This document shows, piece by piece, positions 37,047 to 50,896 of a DNA stretch of 64,000 nucleotides (positions within the stretch are counted from its first letter, which is position 1; every line of letters begins with the position of its first letter). Location: positions 3,802,001-3,866,000 of the forward strand of contig NC_135553.1 in NCBI RefSeq assembly GCF_964340395.1, written 5' to 3'. This DNA is from Glandiceps talaboti (lineage: Eukaryota > Hemichordata > Enteropneusta > Spengelidae). A program made the translations under genes and the position numbers. Below the pieces are notes generated by a model, which saw only the letters and a program-made list of their open reading frames with translations, did no database searches and had not been told where the DNA came from.

Positions 37047-38485
37047 CTTCAATTTTAGCATACGATGTCCCCTGATTTATTTTATGTATAGATTCGATAT
37101 TTTTAAATTCATTAAGAGATATAGGAATGCCATCTCTATGCCGATAACTTTAATTTCAGCATACTATTTTCACTGAATTTTTTTATGTAAAGATTATTTT
37201 TCCTCTTTAAGGAATTAATAGTTAGATTTTCTCTTAATGCTATCTTAGGAACAAAGCATGACACCTCTAAATAGAAAGATGAATGTCATTTTTGTTGGTG
37301 ATAATTCTGATTTGGTAAACAGAATATTTAAGATGTAAAATACGTCTGCATAGGTGTCTTGCTTAATGATGTTACTAATTCAAATATTGGTATTCTATGT
37401 GACACTAGCATCGTCTGAAGTCAGATCCTGTTATCTAGTCAATCCATCTTTCCTACGTTTTATGTTCCTAATAATACTAGCTGCTTGACTTTTTTTTTTT
37501 ACCAAAGTATCTATGTGCTTGATATCTTGTATGTTTAAGTAAACCTTGTATGTTCTCATTTCAAGAGGCCTTTCAAGCCATCATTGACGATATTATCTGT
37601 TCTAAAATAAAATACCTTATTCGCTATGATTTCATACATAATAGGCTTTTAGTCTGTCACTATCAATCGAACCTTCATTTTTTCAAATGATTCATCATAA
37701 AACTTGTGGAGATTGTTTTTTCTTCAAGAAAGTTTTACCTTTTATTAGGAACAGGAAATCGTGTAGGTTTAAAGTTACATCATCTGTCTTCAGAGAACAT
37801 TTTTTATCGACATGAATACAACATGTAAGATTCATCTTGGATCATCTTCGTATCGATTTGTACTTTGACAAGAATATAAAATAACCCTGTAGCATTTGTT
37901 ATTATGGCTACAATTCTGATGTCATTGACATTTTCTGGGTACACTCGTAAGGTACGTCATCATATCGTTCTATAAGTTTGCTTTAAAATATAATGCTACA
38001 GATATTCAAATTACATAAACTTTCTAATTTACAATTATCTGAATATCGTAAACAAACACATTCCAATACTGCGAAATTTTGTTTCCAAACCTTTGAATTC
38101 TGTCATTTCATTTCAGTGATATAAAGATATAAATACCTATGACAAACATGTAATATTTTGAACAAACACTTGTAATATTTAAAACAATAAAAAATTGATG
38201 TGTGAAATAATGTTGTTTAAAAATACAAAGGTTTATACTAGATTTTCCAGGGAAGGTTATTTCCCAATAATTATTATTTCAAAATAGTTGAATAGATGTA
38301 TTATCTGTATCTGAGTAAAAAATTTCTTGAAAGTGAATTCCAAATTTTCACTGATGTCTTGTCAACTTGCTCTGGGGTGTTGTTATCTGGCAAAAAGAAA
38401 GATAAAATTAGACTTGGAAGGAGGCTGAATGTCTTGGCTTTTCAAAAATTAGGTTTGTGAAGGAAGCGAAGGGTTTAAACAGAAA

Positions 38486-38640
38486 AATTGCGACCAGTGA
38501 GTCGGACCATCCTTAGGAATGAGGAAAGCATTTTATGAATTTATAAAGTATGGAATTATGAAATTGGTGTCCAGTGAGTTGGACCGTCTGTAGGAATGGG
38601 GAAAGATTACGAGTATGGACTTATGAAATTAGTAGAATGA
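38486..38640. repeat. Diverged 77-bp duplication
   Basis: CCAGTGAGTCGGACCATC with TAGGAATGAGGAAAG is followed about 77 bp later by CCAGTGAGTTGGACCGTC with TAGGAATGGGGAAAG. The ends of both units contain TATGAAATT-like sequence. Confidence 0.75.
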
Positions 38641-39079
38641 GTGTTTTCCACAAAGAGTATGACATTAAGGTTACAACAAGATATAAAAATAACATTAGCG
38701 TGGGTTACTTACTTAGTTCATTAATACCTGAGGGATTGTTCTTTTACGTTTGTAGAACTACTTATCATTTTATTATGAAGTGTACGAACACGGAAATTCA
38801 TCATTCGTAAGGAATCATTACATAAAGTGAAAAAAAGTGATTTATTTGTCGGCATGATGTCACAAAGAGTGACATTTTCAATTTTGCATAGAAAGTACTG
38901 TAAACCTGCACAACTTTTAAATTAATAGGTTATCTAGGTATGATTTCATTTGTTAATTTACCCCTCACCTGGCAGGTCAGTCCTTCACCCGTACGGCCCA
39001 TGATTGTAAATTTTGTGTGGTGTATGCATTACTATTGACTCTGTTTCTGACGTGAAGGAATAGAAAATTTAGAGTTGAA

Positions 39080-39239
39080 ATGACATGCAAAATAATAGTC
39101 CTTCCAGTGGGGATTCTAGTTTGATCTGTATTACGTATTTCATTATTTTGGCGGGAAGAATGACATGTAAATTAATAGTCCTTCTTGTGGGGATACTCAT
39201 TTGATCTGTATTGCGTATTTCATTATTTTGGCGGGAAGA
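39080..39239. repeat. 80-bp tandem duplication
   Basis: Two adjacent units, 39080-39159 and 39160-39239, share ATGACATG, AATAGTCCTTC, TGATCTGTATT and CATTATTTTGGCGGGAAGAA with few differences, and the step is exactly 80 bp. Confidence 0.93.
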
Positions 39240-39499
39240 AAGCACCAATAGTTTCTTTTTGAGGGCTATTATTCATTACCATAAGTGATGTATTTACATA
39301 TGATCGATGAAATTGTCAGTATTACTAATTGGTTTTAATCTTGGCAAGTGAAAGTCAAACTGTGAAAACGTCATAAAATTTAATGAATAAGATGAGTCCC
39401 ATTCAAATTCACTATTTCATTGCCTGATTGATGTCAGAGAAATGTAGATAAGAATCTGTCATTGACCAAATGAAGTTAGTTTCGGTGAATGAGATGACG

Positions 39500-40060
39500 T
39501 CAGTGGGAGGCATGCATAAATCATGCCAAATTTGATCTTGAAGGCTTCTGTAATGAGATTGGTGTGAAATCTGCCAAATTTATCTCTGAGATTTGTACAC
39601 TGCGACAAGTAGAGATGGTGATTCCAGAGGGGAGACATGCAGAAATCATGCTAAATTTGATCTTGAAGGCTTCAATTTGTAGTGAGACTGGTGTGAAATC
39701 CACCAAATCTGTCTCAAATTTGTGCAGTGCGACAAAAATATATGGTAGGGGAGACACATAAATCATGCCATATTTGATCTTGAAGGCTTATGTAGTGAGA
39801 GACTGGAGTGAAATCTATCCACCACATTTATCTGAGATTTTTGTAGTGCGACAAGTAGAAATGATGATTGCAGTAGGAAACGTACATCAAGACACACTTG
39901 ATCTTGAAGGCTTATATACTTGAGTAAGAGTTGTGTAAAATCTGATAAATTTATGTGTGAGATTCATATTGTGTGCATCATGTAGAGATGCCGCCAAATT
40001 TGTGTATGAGATTTGTTTATAGTGTGACAAGTCAAGATCATGTAGGTATGATCAATCATT
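39500..40060. repeat. Tandem repeat, about 124-bp unit, 4-5 units
   Basis: GATCTTGAAGGCTT occurs at 39534, 39659, 39776 and 39900 (steps 125, 117, 124). Each unit also has AGTGAGA(G)CTGG(T/A)GTGAAATC, a (C)CAAAT(T)TGTCTC-like part, GTGCGACAA and AATCATGCCA. The final unit to about 40050 is more diverged. Short open frames across it on both strands are repeats, not genes. Confidence 0.9.
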
Positions 40061-40333
40061 ACTTGAAGAGTAAATGTGTTTTTATTCTAACAGACAGTGA
40101 AGTGTAATGTTTCAATATATAGTTTCCTCTTCTCATATGTTGCAATGCAGCGTGGATAGTTTATCTATCCCATCAAATTAGAAGCGATGTTCCTTTTAAT
40201 TACTCCAGAAAAAAGGACAGTGTTCTACAGTTTCTTTTTGTTATTAGCTCATAATTTTGTACAAAATATTTATTGCTGCAGTAGTATTTGAGCTGGGGAG
40301 GGGAGCCAACCGTTATTCACACTTGACACATGA

Positions 40334-40351
40334 GGGGGGGGGGGGGGGGGG
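40334..40351. repeat. G18 homopolymer
   Basis: Eighteen consecutive G on the plus strand. Such runs are slippage-prone and may be mis-sized in the assembly. Confidence 0.95.
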
Positions 40352-41444
40352 TCCAATACTTTAACCAGTGTTACAACCTAGGTTCTTGAGTTGAATACTT
40401 CTGGACTACAATATTCAACTGAAATATTTGCTGTCTAAATTTCTGTCAAAAAACCCAAAAGAGATGAGTGTCATGTAAACAATTGTATGTGCATCGATAT
40501 AACAATGTAATACGTGTGTGTTGACAGGAAATAGTTTATTGATACACATGACTAGTTATCAGTTTAATGGATCAGGGAAATGAATTCCAATCATGCAACC
40601 CTCATTTATAAGAATAAAAACAACAGCATTTTTACATTATGTGCCACACGTAAAGATGAATGAGTTATACTTTGTACTCATCGATCATACAAAATAGCCT
40701 TAGTGCTTGTATCAGCTCTCAACATTAAAATTTTGACAAAATGTCATCTTTCAGAGATGTTATGAACAAAAATAGTTGTAAATATCTCAATTATATGATG
40801 GAAATTAATCATTAGAATTGATACTCAACATGAGTTATCATTATAAAGTAGAATTTATTGTGAATGCCATATATGGATTTGAAATGACCATATATGGGAT
40901 ATTTTAATGTGGCCATATTTGTAATGATGTCATCAACAGCTTTCATACTTAATATAATATTGAGCTTATAATGAAAAATATTTAGCTGTTCTCAAAAAGA
41001 CATTTGCAAATGTATCTAATCGACAGTTGAGTGAGTACTTTATATTTTGAATTGAATGATTAAAGCTTAGAAAAATGTAGTTAAGCACTTCTTTGACAAA
41101 AATTTGTGGGAAAATAAAGCAAAACAGAAATTTATGGAAAGCTTGAATTAGTTTTAAATATTAACCTGTTAATGTAGTCCTCATGTTTCATTCCTTATTC
41201 AGTTACTTTCTATAATATTCTGTCTGTCAGGCAACTTGGTGAACTGGTAAATTTATTGGATAAATTTCACCTTTTTCTTCTTATTTCACCTTATAAAGTC
41301 TATTACCTTATAGTTGGGATAACATTTTATACTGGTGTCGGTGTTTGAGAAACAAAGTGTCTCACAGGTTGGAGATAAGAATTAATTTACAAACTCTTTC
41401 TCTATGAGATGAGATGAGACAAGATCAAGTTACAAGTCATCCAC

Positions 41445-41680
41445 CAAAGTTGACCAATTTGGAGTAATAAGTACCTTGTTATTGCTATTGTAAATGTGAG
41501 TTGGAAATGCCAAGAGTTCATTTACAACCCACAGAAGAACACGTCAGTGGTGGTCTTGAAAATTATCCATAAAATTTGTCCAATATGATATAACAAGTAC
41601 AATGTTGTAAAGGGTTGGTTTGAAATGCCGGAGTTCAATTACGACCCACCGCAGATTACCTCAATGGTCAAATATCAATT
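41445..41680. repeat. Diverged 127-bp duplication
   Basis: GTTGACCAATTTGGAGTAAT...GGAAATGCC..AGAGTTCA..TACAACCCAC (from 41449) matches TTGTCCAATATGATATAAC...GAAATGCCGGAGTTCAATTACGACCCAC without exceeding short shared words (from 41576). The step is about 127 bp. Confidence 0.7.
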
Positions 41681-44600
41681 ATGGACAGATGACAAAAATT
41701 GCAGGGTAGGGAATTATCTTATCTCTCCATCAGAGAAAAACAGTCACCAAGATGGGAATTAATTAGGTGGACTTGCACAAAATAGTCACTTGTGGGACAT
41801 TGCCACTGACTTTATCAGTACAATGAAGGATGAATGCATATGTCAAAGTAAATATGTCCCTTATGGATACTACGACATAGAACTTTGAAAGAATACAGTA
41901 TGCATCAACATTTCACTGTATGAAGTTTGTGTACTGCATTATATTGAAGTGTAATACTTGAATTTAAACATGAAATATATCAAAGTATAAAGGTCGTGTA
42001 TTTGGGAACTTTGTAAAGGTAATATAGTAGAATTAAACTTTACCTGCATCAAGAAATCTCATGCAAACTTATTTTCTTTATTCATGCCAGTTCTTATTCA
42101 AATGTTTAGTATTGCATATGAAAGTCCATAATTTATTTTCTTTCTCCAGTTCATAGTTTGAGCTTTTCTTGTTAGATTTGTGTTCAATACTGATGTCTTT
42201 GCCATCCTAAATCCTTGTACTACAGTCGTAATGATTATTTGAATAACATTTACAGATAGTTTATAGATGTAGTTCTCCCGCTCAAAATTGTACATGCAAT
42301 ATGTTCAATGTTTACTCCTTGAAATTCTGGTCCAAAAAATAGAGATATCCAACTTAATTATGAATGATTCATCCATAGACAAAGTGCTTTGGAATAAAAC
42401 AGTTTGATGTTAACACATAAATACACCCCCCGTTTTCAATACTCTATTTTTTCAAAAAATTGTTTTCATTTTGGAAATCAATTTTTCCAATACAGTTTGA
42501 AGTTGTTATCCAAGCTTTAAAGGCTGCATAGGTCAAAGGTTACAGAACAGTACTCTGATGATTATCACTGCGAAGTCATACATTGAACTGGCCTCACACT
42601 GACTATTAGCTTGATTTAAAAGTATCGACCGTATTGAAAGTAGTGGCTTCCATGCTGTTATCTTTATTGTGCCTATGAATATGGCTAATTGGCTCTATCA
42701 GCGATATCTCTCTGTAAAACTTGCATTCTGGATGTTATCATAATATACCATTGACCTCAAACAAATTTAGGTCATGTTCTTGATCTTATGTTTTCTACTT
42801 TTTCTGAAAATTCAAGACTGTGGAACTAACTGAGACTCCGTAACTCAGTGTACAAAGTAGATTGATCAGAAGTGATATATTTACACTGAAACTTATTTAG
42901 TAGCAAATCCAAGTCAATACAACATGAATACAAATACATATATTACAAAATATAGGATGTATAATGATATATTTCAAGGTGTTCATAAGCATTCCTACAA
43001 AGTTGATGAAAAAGATTCTGCACAGATCAGTTTCAGTATTTGGACTTTGTTTGCTGTGCCAAGGAATGATACTGGTAATAACTGCATAGCTTTGAATGTA
43101 ATATTGCCCAGAATCCTTGCACAGACATTTGAAACCTGGTTGAATTATTAATAATGCTGACAAATATGTCTTTCACTGATGGAAAAAAAATTAGATTGGG
43201 AAATGTCCAAAGGCTGATGAATGGTCTTGTATAAAAGTCTCAGTGATATGATATTACAGTTTCTGGACTTCTTGGGTTTGATTTGTACTTGGAATATAAA
43301 CAAGCCTAGGGAGCCCAATCTGTAGAAGTCCTTAGCTTACTTCAAATTTACAGTACTCGTCTAACAAAGTTTATGAACACAATTGATAGTACCATCTGTT
43401 CAAGAAGAAATTGAAGTAAATTCTTCATGGGAGATAGACTGGTGAAAGACCTCCATGTTTTTAACCCTTTTGGCATGGCCATTGAAATAGATTATATTGG
43501 CTGACAGCTTTACATTAGATTATAGGAATTGAACATATTCAAGTCCGACAGCAGCTATTCAGTGTCATGACTCTAATTCATGGCAATATCTTGCTAGACT
43601 TTCATCCTGACGGAATTATTTTGTTTCAAAACTGAACAAAGTATCGTCAGTGATAACAAGATTTTAAATACTTTGTGTGAGGAAGGGGAGAAGAGTTATA
43701 AGTATTCAATTGAAATGTACAAGACTGCGTTATGTTGTATAGCATAGCAACATTTGATCCACAAGCATGAAATATTCAAGAAGGATAAATATAGAATAAA
43801 AACGGAAATATTCATAATTTAGTAAAGTTGATCATATACCAGCAACCATCTGGCAGTAAAGAAGGTTAACCGGTGACTGCAGTTGTTTTGAAAGTGCGAC
43901 AAACCATCACTCTTTGATATCAATAATTAGTGACGTTGACCAACCTATTCGCAACATGATAAAGTTAAGTGTATGTATAAGTGCAAAATGCAAATGAAGT
44001 ATAAGGATTCAGATAGGTGTTATGTATTGCATGGGTGTTTAACAGTCACATGGCCCGATGGATACTTCTATTAACATATCGAATCTACAGGACAATCTTC
44101 TAAAGGTCCTTAATAAATAATCACGTGATGTCCCATAGTTTGGTCAATTAACATTCACTAGGAACCACCTACCCAGGGATTGTGGATGTCTGGCTGTATG
44201 ATTTATGGATACAAACTGTGTAAGAGTGACCCAGTGTATTGTGTGATGTCATTCTTACTGCTTTCACCTTCAAGGAAAAGGTGATTCCTACACAGTGATC
44301 CTAAGACTCTAATGGCACATCATCCAGACAGCTTGTAAGGAAACCACAGATTCAGAGATACTTGCTTGAGTTCCTTGTAAATATTGGAAGTTGTAAGTAG
44401 CTGCACTTGTTAAAACCTAGAAGCAATTTCATGTCTAAGCAAAATGCAAAAATACTTAATGTGAATGACAGTGATGCAGCCATCAGGCCACATACATATA
44501 TCCAAGGATTGTATATTTGATCAGTGTTGTTATGTTTGATCATGTCTCAAGGAAACCCAATCATGCGTTATGTACATCTTTGAGCAGTTAGCTACTTCAC

Positions 44601-45448
44601 GGTGTTTCTAACTCTCAAGTGCATGTCTCCTAATGTCAAATTTGTCATTTTTGATGTCTCTATTGAGTGGACAGGACAAAACTAAGTACATGTTACGTCT
44701 CAGTTTCTGGTAATCACTCTTTTATACAATGTTCTAAAAACTGGAAATGCAAAATTGTATGCTATACATCATCTCTTAGCTATCAGTTTTCATCATTCAC
44801 CAAAGCTCCACTGTACTGGAAAGGCAAAACTTTGTGTTTCTACTCACTAACAATTTCTGTGTGTCATTTCTTGATGTTTTCATGCTGTTGGCAGGACAAC
44901 ACTGGACAAATTATTTTGAGTAACAATAATTGTATTCTGTTCTGTCAGTTGGAAATATAGATAGGTTGACTGCACAACTAATTTGGTGTATATTTGCCGT
45001 CATAGAAAACCACATAATAACACCTGGACAGTATTGTTCCATCTGTTTGGCATTAATACTTTCAAATTGTATCATAATCAGTGTAAATTAACAGCATACA
45101 GTCTGTAAACTGAGTTTATAGTTCTCTTTCAGTTAAACCTATTTTTATTACGAGAGATGTCCTCTTTTCTTATAAACACATACTATGCTAAATTTGTATT
45201 CTTGGTTTTGATGAGATTTCAGTGAGGGTTTGTAATCAAATTTTAGTGGTTTTAAAATGATAAGTCTTTCTAAGATTGTATTGTACCGTAAAGAGAGAGA
45301 GATATATACAGAAGAGCCCCAAGGGCAATACTCCTTGATGAAAATCAAATTCTGTGCTTTTGAGCGTTGTACAAATTGTTGAGTAAACCTTCAACAACAG
45401 ATAGCAAAAGATTTTCAATTGCAGTAATCCCAACTGTAATAGTAATCT

Positions 45449-45500
45449 GTCCTCGGTACAGCTGAGTTTTAGTCTGTGTTCGGTACAGCAGGGTTTACTC
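45449..45500. repeat. Short degenerate duplication CGGTACAGC
   Basis: CTGTCCTCGGTACAGCTG (near 45449) recurs as CTGTGTTCGGTACAGCAG (near 45476). A 124-residue minus-strand frame (45236-45610) runs through it but has no recognisable domain and is treated as chance. Confidence 0.5.
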
Positions 45501-46148
45501 ATGTTTATTAACTTACTAGAAAGTAACTTGTGCTCGGCTCGTAAAAACTGGCTTATGGCATAACTACAACTCAAATTAGGTAAATCTCTCATATAAATAG
45601 AGCTTGACAAGCACCATTAACAACAAAAAATGCCACAAATTTTCATGGAGAACTATTTTGTAAACATAATTCCGCTCAAATTTTCCTAATCCATTCGGCC
45701 GAACTGCCAGACAAAACTTTGGCTTAGCATTATAGATTTTCATTTTGTTATTAAACCCTTTGGTTGAGAATCAGTAAATTTGAAGAAAATCACATGACTG
45801 AAATTTGAAGATTATTGTAATGTTGTGCCGTACTTCCAAGTTTAATAAAAGTACAAAAAATGATTGCATGATTTAAAGTTAAAGAGTTAAATGTATCATT
45901 TGAACATAATTCTTATATATGCATTTAAATTTCTGTCTACTTTGTTAACAGAATATGAGAAAAAAGTGAGTTTGCTTCAGATGTATGTTTGCATGTTTTT
46001 TTATTCCCTAGAATCGTTATAATGGTTCGATTAGATTGAAGTCAAACTTATTGAAGAAAGACTAATGAGTTGAAAAATGAGTTGAAGATTCAGGCTGTAG
46101 TTGTATGAACAAAAAAAAACTTTTACAAATGATACCTTGAAAGAACTT

Positions 46149-46262
46149 TCATTTCATTTCATTTCATTTCATGACGACGGTGATGATGATGACGATGATG
46201 ACAACAGCGACGACGACGGCGATGATGATGATGATGATGACGTCGACGAGGAGGAGGAGAAC
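46149..46262. repeat. (TTTCA)n followed by GAT/GAC/GAG triplet repeat
   Basis: (TTTCA)5 is followed by about 90 bp of GAT/GAC/GAG triplets with AAC AGC and GTC interruptions. One frame would encode an Asp/Glu-rich run ending at TGA; another is Thr/Met-rich. Both are short and lack clear splice sites. The CpG density (GACGAC) is far above the surroundings. Confidence 0.9.
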
Positions 46263-49200
46263 GTAGACTTTTGACAATGAGGCTATCAACTTGCAATAAT
46301 GAACTTAGTCTAAGATTGATTGCCTAGGTTCACTCCACCTCATCTGATTGTAAATATGATAACATGTCACTTGTCATCAACTTGTGCATCTTCAATGCAT
46401 GTTATATCTTTCTTGGAATTTGATGACATATATCATACTAGTTCTATTGATCATAGTGTAAGGCTGAAGTATATACTGAAGTTTTATGCAATCTTAGCAA
46501 TTTCTACTGAGACGGCCTCCAAGTATTTTTTTTGTCGCTCCCTTCTCATCTTTACGTTGTGAACAGGAAGTCGGTAATCCTGAAATCTACAGAGTAGATG
46601 ATTAAGGTACAGCATGTTGGTAATTTGTTCATTTTCCTGTTTTCTGTGCAATTGTTGATTGGTAGTCTGTGATTAATACAGGGTGAGTGGCCTCTGTCAC
46701 ATGGTACTCAGCACATGGACCTTCCTGATAGCATGAAAACCGAGATCATAACAGTCTGAAAGCTAATTACAAAATTGTAACATCCGACACATTTGCACAG
46801 GCGGTGATTCCTTTCATGTATGGTGAATTCTTGTCCCTTGCTATGTTATCAACACATGATGTTCAACATCTGGACAGTTTCCTTTTAAATTTGCATAGTG
46901 TTTACAGAAAGCCAGAATAGTAGGGTTTACCTGTACTATCACATCACTGATATGACATGGTAATAGATCATGACAGCTAAGTCTTAGAGTTTCAACATAT
47001 TGAAAAGTGGTCCACTGAAATGGTTTGATGGTGGCAATTGTGATGTAAAGTTGCTGTAATCTATAATAACTTATGACAGATAACTCAGAGAGTTTAGACC
47101 ACCAGAGTTAAACTTGAACACTTTAGACTGAGACATGTAAATGCAGAGAGTGTAGATAGACAGTTAAATATTACAGATAGTTTCAATTTTTCCAAATAGT
47201 TTACCAAATGAGATGCTCCTTAATGTTTAATATTTAAAGTAAGGCATAGTTTTGTTCTCATCCACTGAATCGTGACAGTATGGTCATTTCAAGTAATTTG
47301 AAAAAGTGCATTGAATTTTCTCAATGATGAAAGTGGCATAAGCACCAATAAAACGCCTTGGAGACTTGCCAAGTCATGAAAATGCCTTGGAGAATTTGCT
47401 TATTTGTGAAAAATCGGTGTTGGACAGGATCCAACATAACCTTAAAAGAGAAGGAAAGTTATCAAGACGTCACTGTTTCCATGGTAATGAAGCAGTGCAT
47501 CATCCAATCTCTTACTGAAAAGATGAAAGTGCTAGGTATATCATTCACATCTTTGTGATTTTTTGTGGAGTTTTCAAACAGGTTTATATGAAAAAACTTT
47601 GTTTCACATATCACAAGAAATGTAATAGTATCGTACAAGTTGAATCCATAAAATCATAGTTGATCAATATTTCATTCCATAAAAAATTTAAGACACTTGT
47701 ACATATACAATGACTTGACCTTCAGTTCAACTTTTCAATGGTTATCATAAATTATATATATGCTGAGTTTTATGGCTCCCTAAGAAATTCCAAATGATAA
47801 TAGTAATCAGTTTTATTTAACTCAAAATTAAGGTTAGAGTACAATGAATTACATAACTTATGGGTTTTGAAACTAGTGAAACGATATCACTTCAATTATA
47901 GGAATTGTGTGACCCAATCAGATGTATTGTTTTCCTCTGAGATAATAGAAGATTGTCAAGGAAGAGATTGATTTGGCCAAGAACCACAAGTGGATTAAAA
48001 GCTTATTGTAAATTGATTGCTATCCTGTGGATTTCATAACTCTTTAACTGATTACATTGATGGTCTGCATACAAATCAAGTTTCCAAGTCTGTATGTATC
48101 TCCTCTCCCTGTTTCTGTATACTGCCTATCTGTGTTGTGTTGATGGAGAATGAAAAGCCTGCTTGTTTATAGCTCAGAGATGGATTTCTGCTATGGCATA
48201 TTGCAGTGCAGCTTAAAATGTAAGAATTGGTGCCTTGTCTGCTGCACTTCTCACTTCGTTGGGGAAGATGCAATACTCAGAAAAAGCAATAGGTATAACT
48301 GACAGGCAATATCTAGAATCTAGAATGTTTTTGGGCCATTGTATTAGGCTAAGATTCATTTTCATGCATCTTAACTGCATGCTGGTGCTTAAGTTTAAGT
48401 ATGTTAAGTTTTTTAGCCAAATTGATTTTAAAAATAAGCAACAAACTATGTGAGACATACTTTCAGAATTTTTTTTTTTTTAGTTAATAACTGTTATTAA
48501 TCATTTGTGGAAAAAACTCTGAAATCCTAAAATATATTATTTTCATTTCTCATTTCATTTAGCTAAGGTAAAAATAACCATTATTTGGGTATGACTGAAT
48601 CTCATAAAATAACAAGATTACAGACTTTCACAACATGCAGTATGACGTTATTTATGTTATAAAAAATTCATATCATAAAAAGAATTTAGCATATTAACGA
48701 CCTGAGCTACCGGTATGATCTTTTAACTTATTAGGGTCAGTGTTGGCAATCATTAGTATTATTTTTAGTAACTGGAATTGTGATTTGGAGATAATTGTAA
48801 TATTGAATGACCTCAGATTAAAAGGTTAAAGAAAAGTCACGCTCTCTCTTTTCTAGTTTTATCATTCTTCCATCTTTTAATTATCTATTGCTTGATATAA
48901 TATGTGAATTATTCATGAGCACTCTGCGCAATGTAATGTCTGGTGTTTATGTATGTCAAAAAAATGGTTTTTAAAATAGAAATGACTTCAGACCAGGATA
49001 TTTGCATTATTCCTGCTGACTTGTGTATTAATGATTTATGTACACAATGTACTTGTCAGATAGGCAAAATGTCTTGATTCTCGTAAAAAAATGAAGGGGA
49101 AATTTGAATTTCTGTTTCTGTCTCAAGGCAAATTGAAAAATTAAAATTGAAGGGTAATTTGAATTTATGTGTGTCTATTAGACAAAATATTGTATGACAA

Positions 49201-50610
49201 TTGAGAATTTATGATGAATGTGTAGTTTTTGTAACTGTCTGGTTATCTTGAATACAAATTTTTTGTCTCAAATATTCTACAAATTTCCATATTATCATTT
49301 TAGAATTATTTCATCTCGAAAATGTCTGGTTATTAACCAAAACACATACATGTGACAATACAAGAAACAGCATTTGTCGTCAAGAATTCATAATAATGAC
49401 CTTATTATTAACATTCCAAAATGTAGTATTCCAGGAAATTTCTCTCCTTTCAAATTTGTAACATGAGCAAATAATCTTGACTTGAGAAGAATAAGTTGGT
49501 GACGTCCATATCCTATAATTTCCATGTTATAGTTTCCCATTTCATGTATGTTTTTACCAAAATGGCTGTTATGAATTTTTTTAAAAGCCAAGGGAAAATA
49601 TTAAATTTTGCAAAGCCCAGATTCATATGTTGATATCTTTCGTAAAGAACAAGTTACATAGATGTCTGAGAGCTTGAATTTCAGACAAAAATGAAATGTA
49701 CAATTATCTGATTCTCAATAGATCTGTTGCCGTTTCCAAGATGCGTTGCGCGTCTCTCCATATAATGCCATGCATTGTGTACATGTCTTTCCATCATTTC
49801 CTGATAAAAATGTTATTTCAAAGTATTAATAAAGACAAAACAAGACTAACTGCAACAACATAAAAGCTGTCCTCTCGCACATTGTATCTTGGAACCCGGA
49901 AAATTGACTACTTTTCAATCTGTAGAGATAATGATATATATACAGGTACACACAGAATGTAAAGGTACATGTATATGTCACTGTGACAGCATGTAGAGTG
50001 AGGTGTCTATTGGACCAGATTAGTCAGCCTCCCTGCAAGTACCTGGTGACCATTCATGCCAATAATGAAGTGTAACATATGTACATTCATGGTCGAACAT
50101 TAATTCGCAAATTGAAGATCTTGAAAAAAAATGAGCAGTTTTGTGGGGAATGAACTTGAATGATATATTAATGGTAATCACTAATAAAAGGACTGCATTA
50201 CTTAGTTATGAAGGTCGAGCCGACACTGATTAAATGACTGTAAAATTACTTTAAGAAATGTTGTAGATTAGATTGTACAACACCACTGCTGTCGTAGATC
50301 GTAACCTTGAACCTTTAGAGATACATGTTAGTTTACAGATTAGGGTTTGTAAGGTTTTGTTAAACGACACTGGTTGTGTATAACGATAATATTCACAGCT
50401 GCTGTTTTAATCTTGTTATAACCATAGGGTCAATGTAGGTTGATACCCCAGTATTTATGATAAATGTGAAGATCAGCAAACTCTATCTAGAATAGTTGCA
50501 AAATGTGTACTGTTGCAGTATGTGACACTGGTTATTCATTGATTCCAGCCACTGAAACGAGCCTCAATTTTGTTGTGTATTTTGGGGGTTTTTTGGGGTT
50601 GTTTTTTTTC

Positions 50611-50896
50611 GGGGGGGGGGGGGGGGGGGGGTTGCTTCTTCTTTGTTTTGGGCTATTAAAACTCAATGGCAAAACTAATCTGATCAAGTGCCTGTGGTCA
50701 CACAATCTGTCAGCTACTATTAAAAATGAACACCTGCTTTTTTTTGGCTGTTAAGAATTGATTACAACTTTTCAGCAAAACTAAACTGATCGAGTATTTG
50801 CAGTCACAAGAACAGTCAATTTAATAATTCCCTGAAATGGAACTTGAGTGCGAAAAAAGAGTATGTTTTTTTTTGATGGGGGGGGGGGGGGGGGGG
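50611..50896. repeat. Two poly-G runs flanking a degenerate duplication
   Basis: G21 at 50611-50631 and G19 at 50878-50896 bracket a roughly 97-bp degenerate duplication: GGCTATTAAAACTC..GCAAAACTAATCTGATCAAG near 50649, and GGCTGTTAAGAA..GCAAAACTAAACTGATCGAG near 50746. Each unit is followed by a (G/C)AGTCAC or GGTCAC word. Nearby T runs and GGGGTT add to the low complexity. The open frames here are repeat artefacts. Confidence 0.8.

Noticed and set aside
39521-39766. Overlapping 65- and 81-residue frames on opposite strands
   Set aside because: Both are products of the 124-bp tandem repeat.
45236-45610. 124-residue minus-strand open frame
   Set aside because: Leu-rich random-looking composition, an internal short duplication, no splice context, no recognisable domain.
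46167-46265. Acidic or Thr/Met-rich frames as a small gene
   Set aside because: Triplet-repeat artefact; more than one frame is open and no splice signals are clear.
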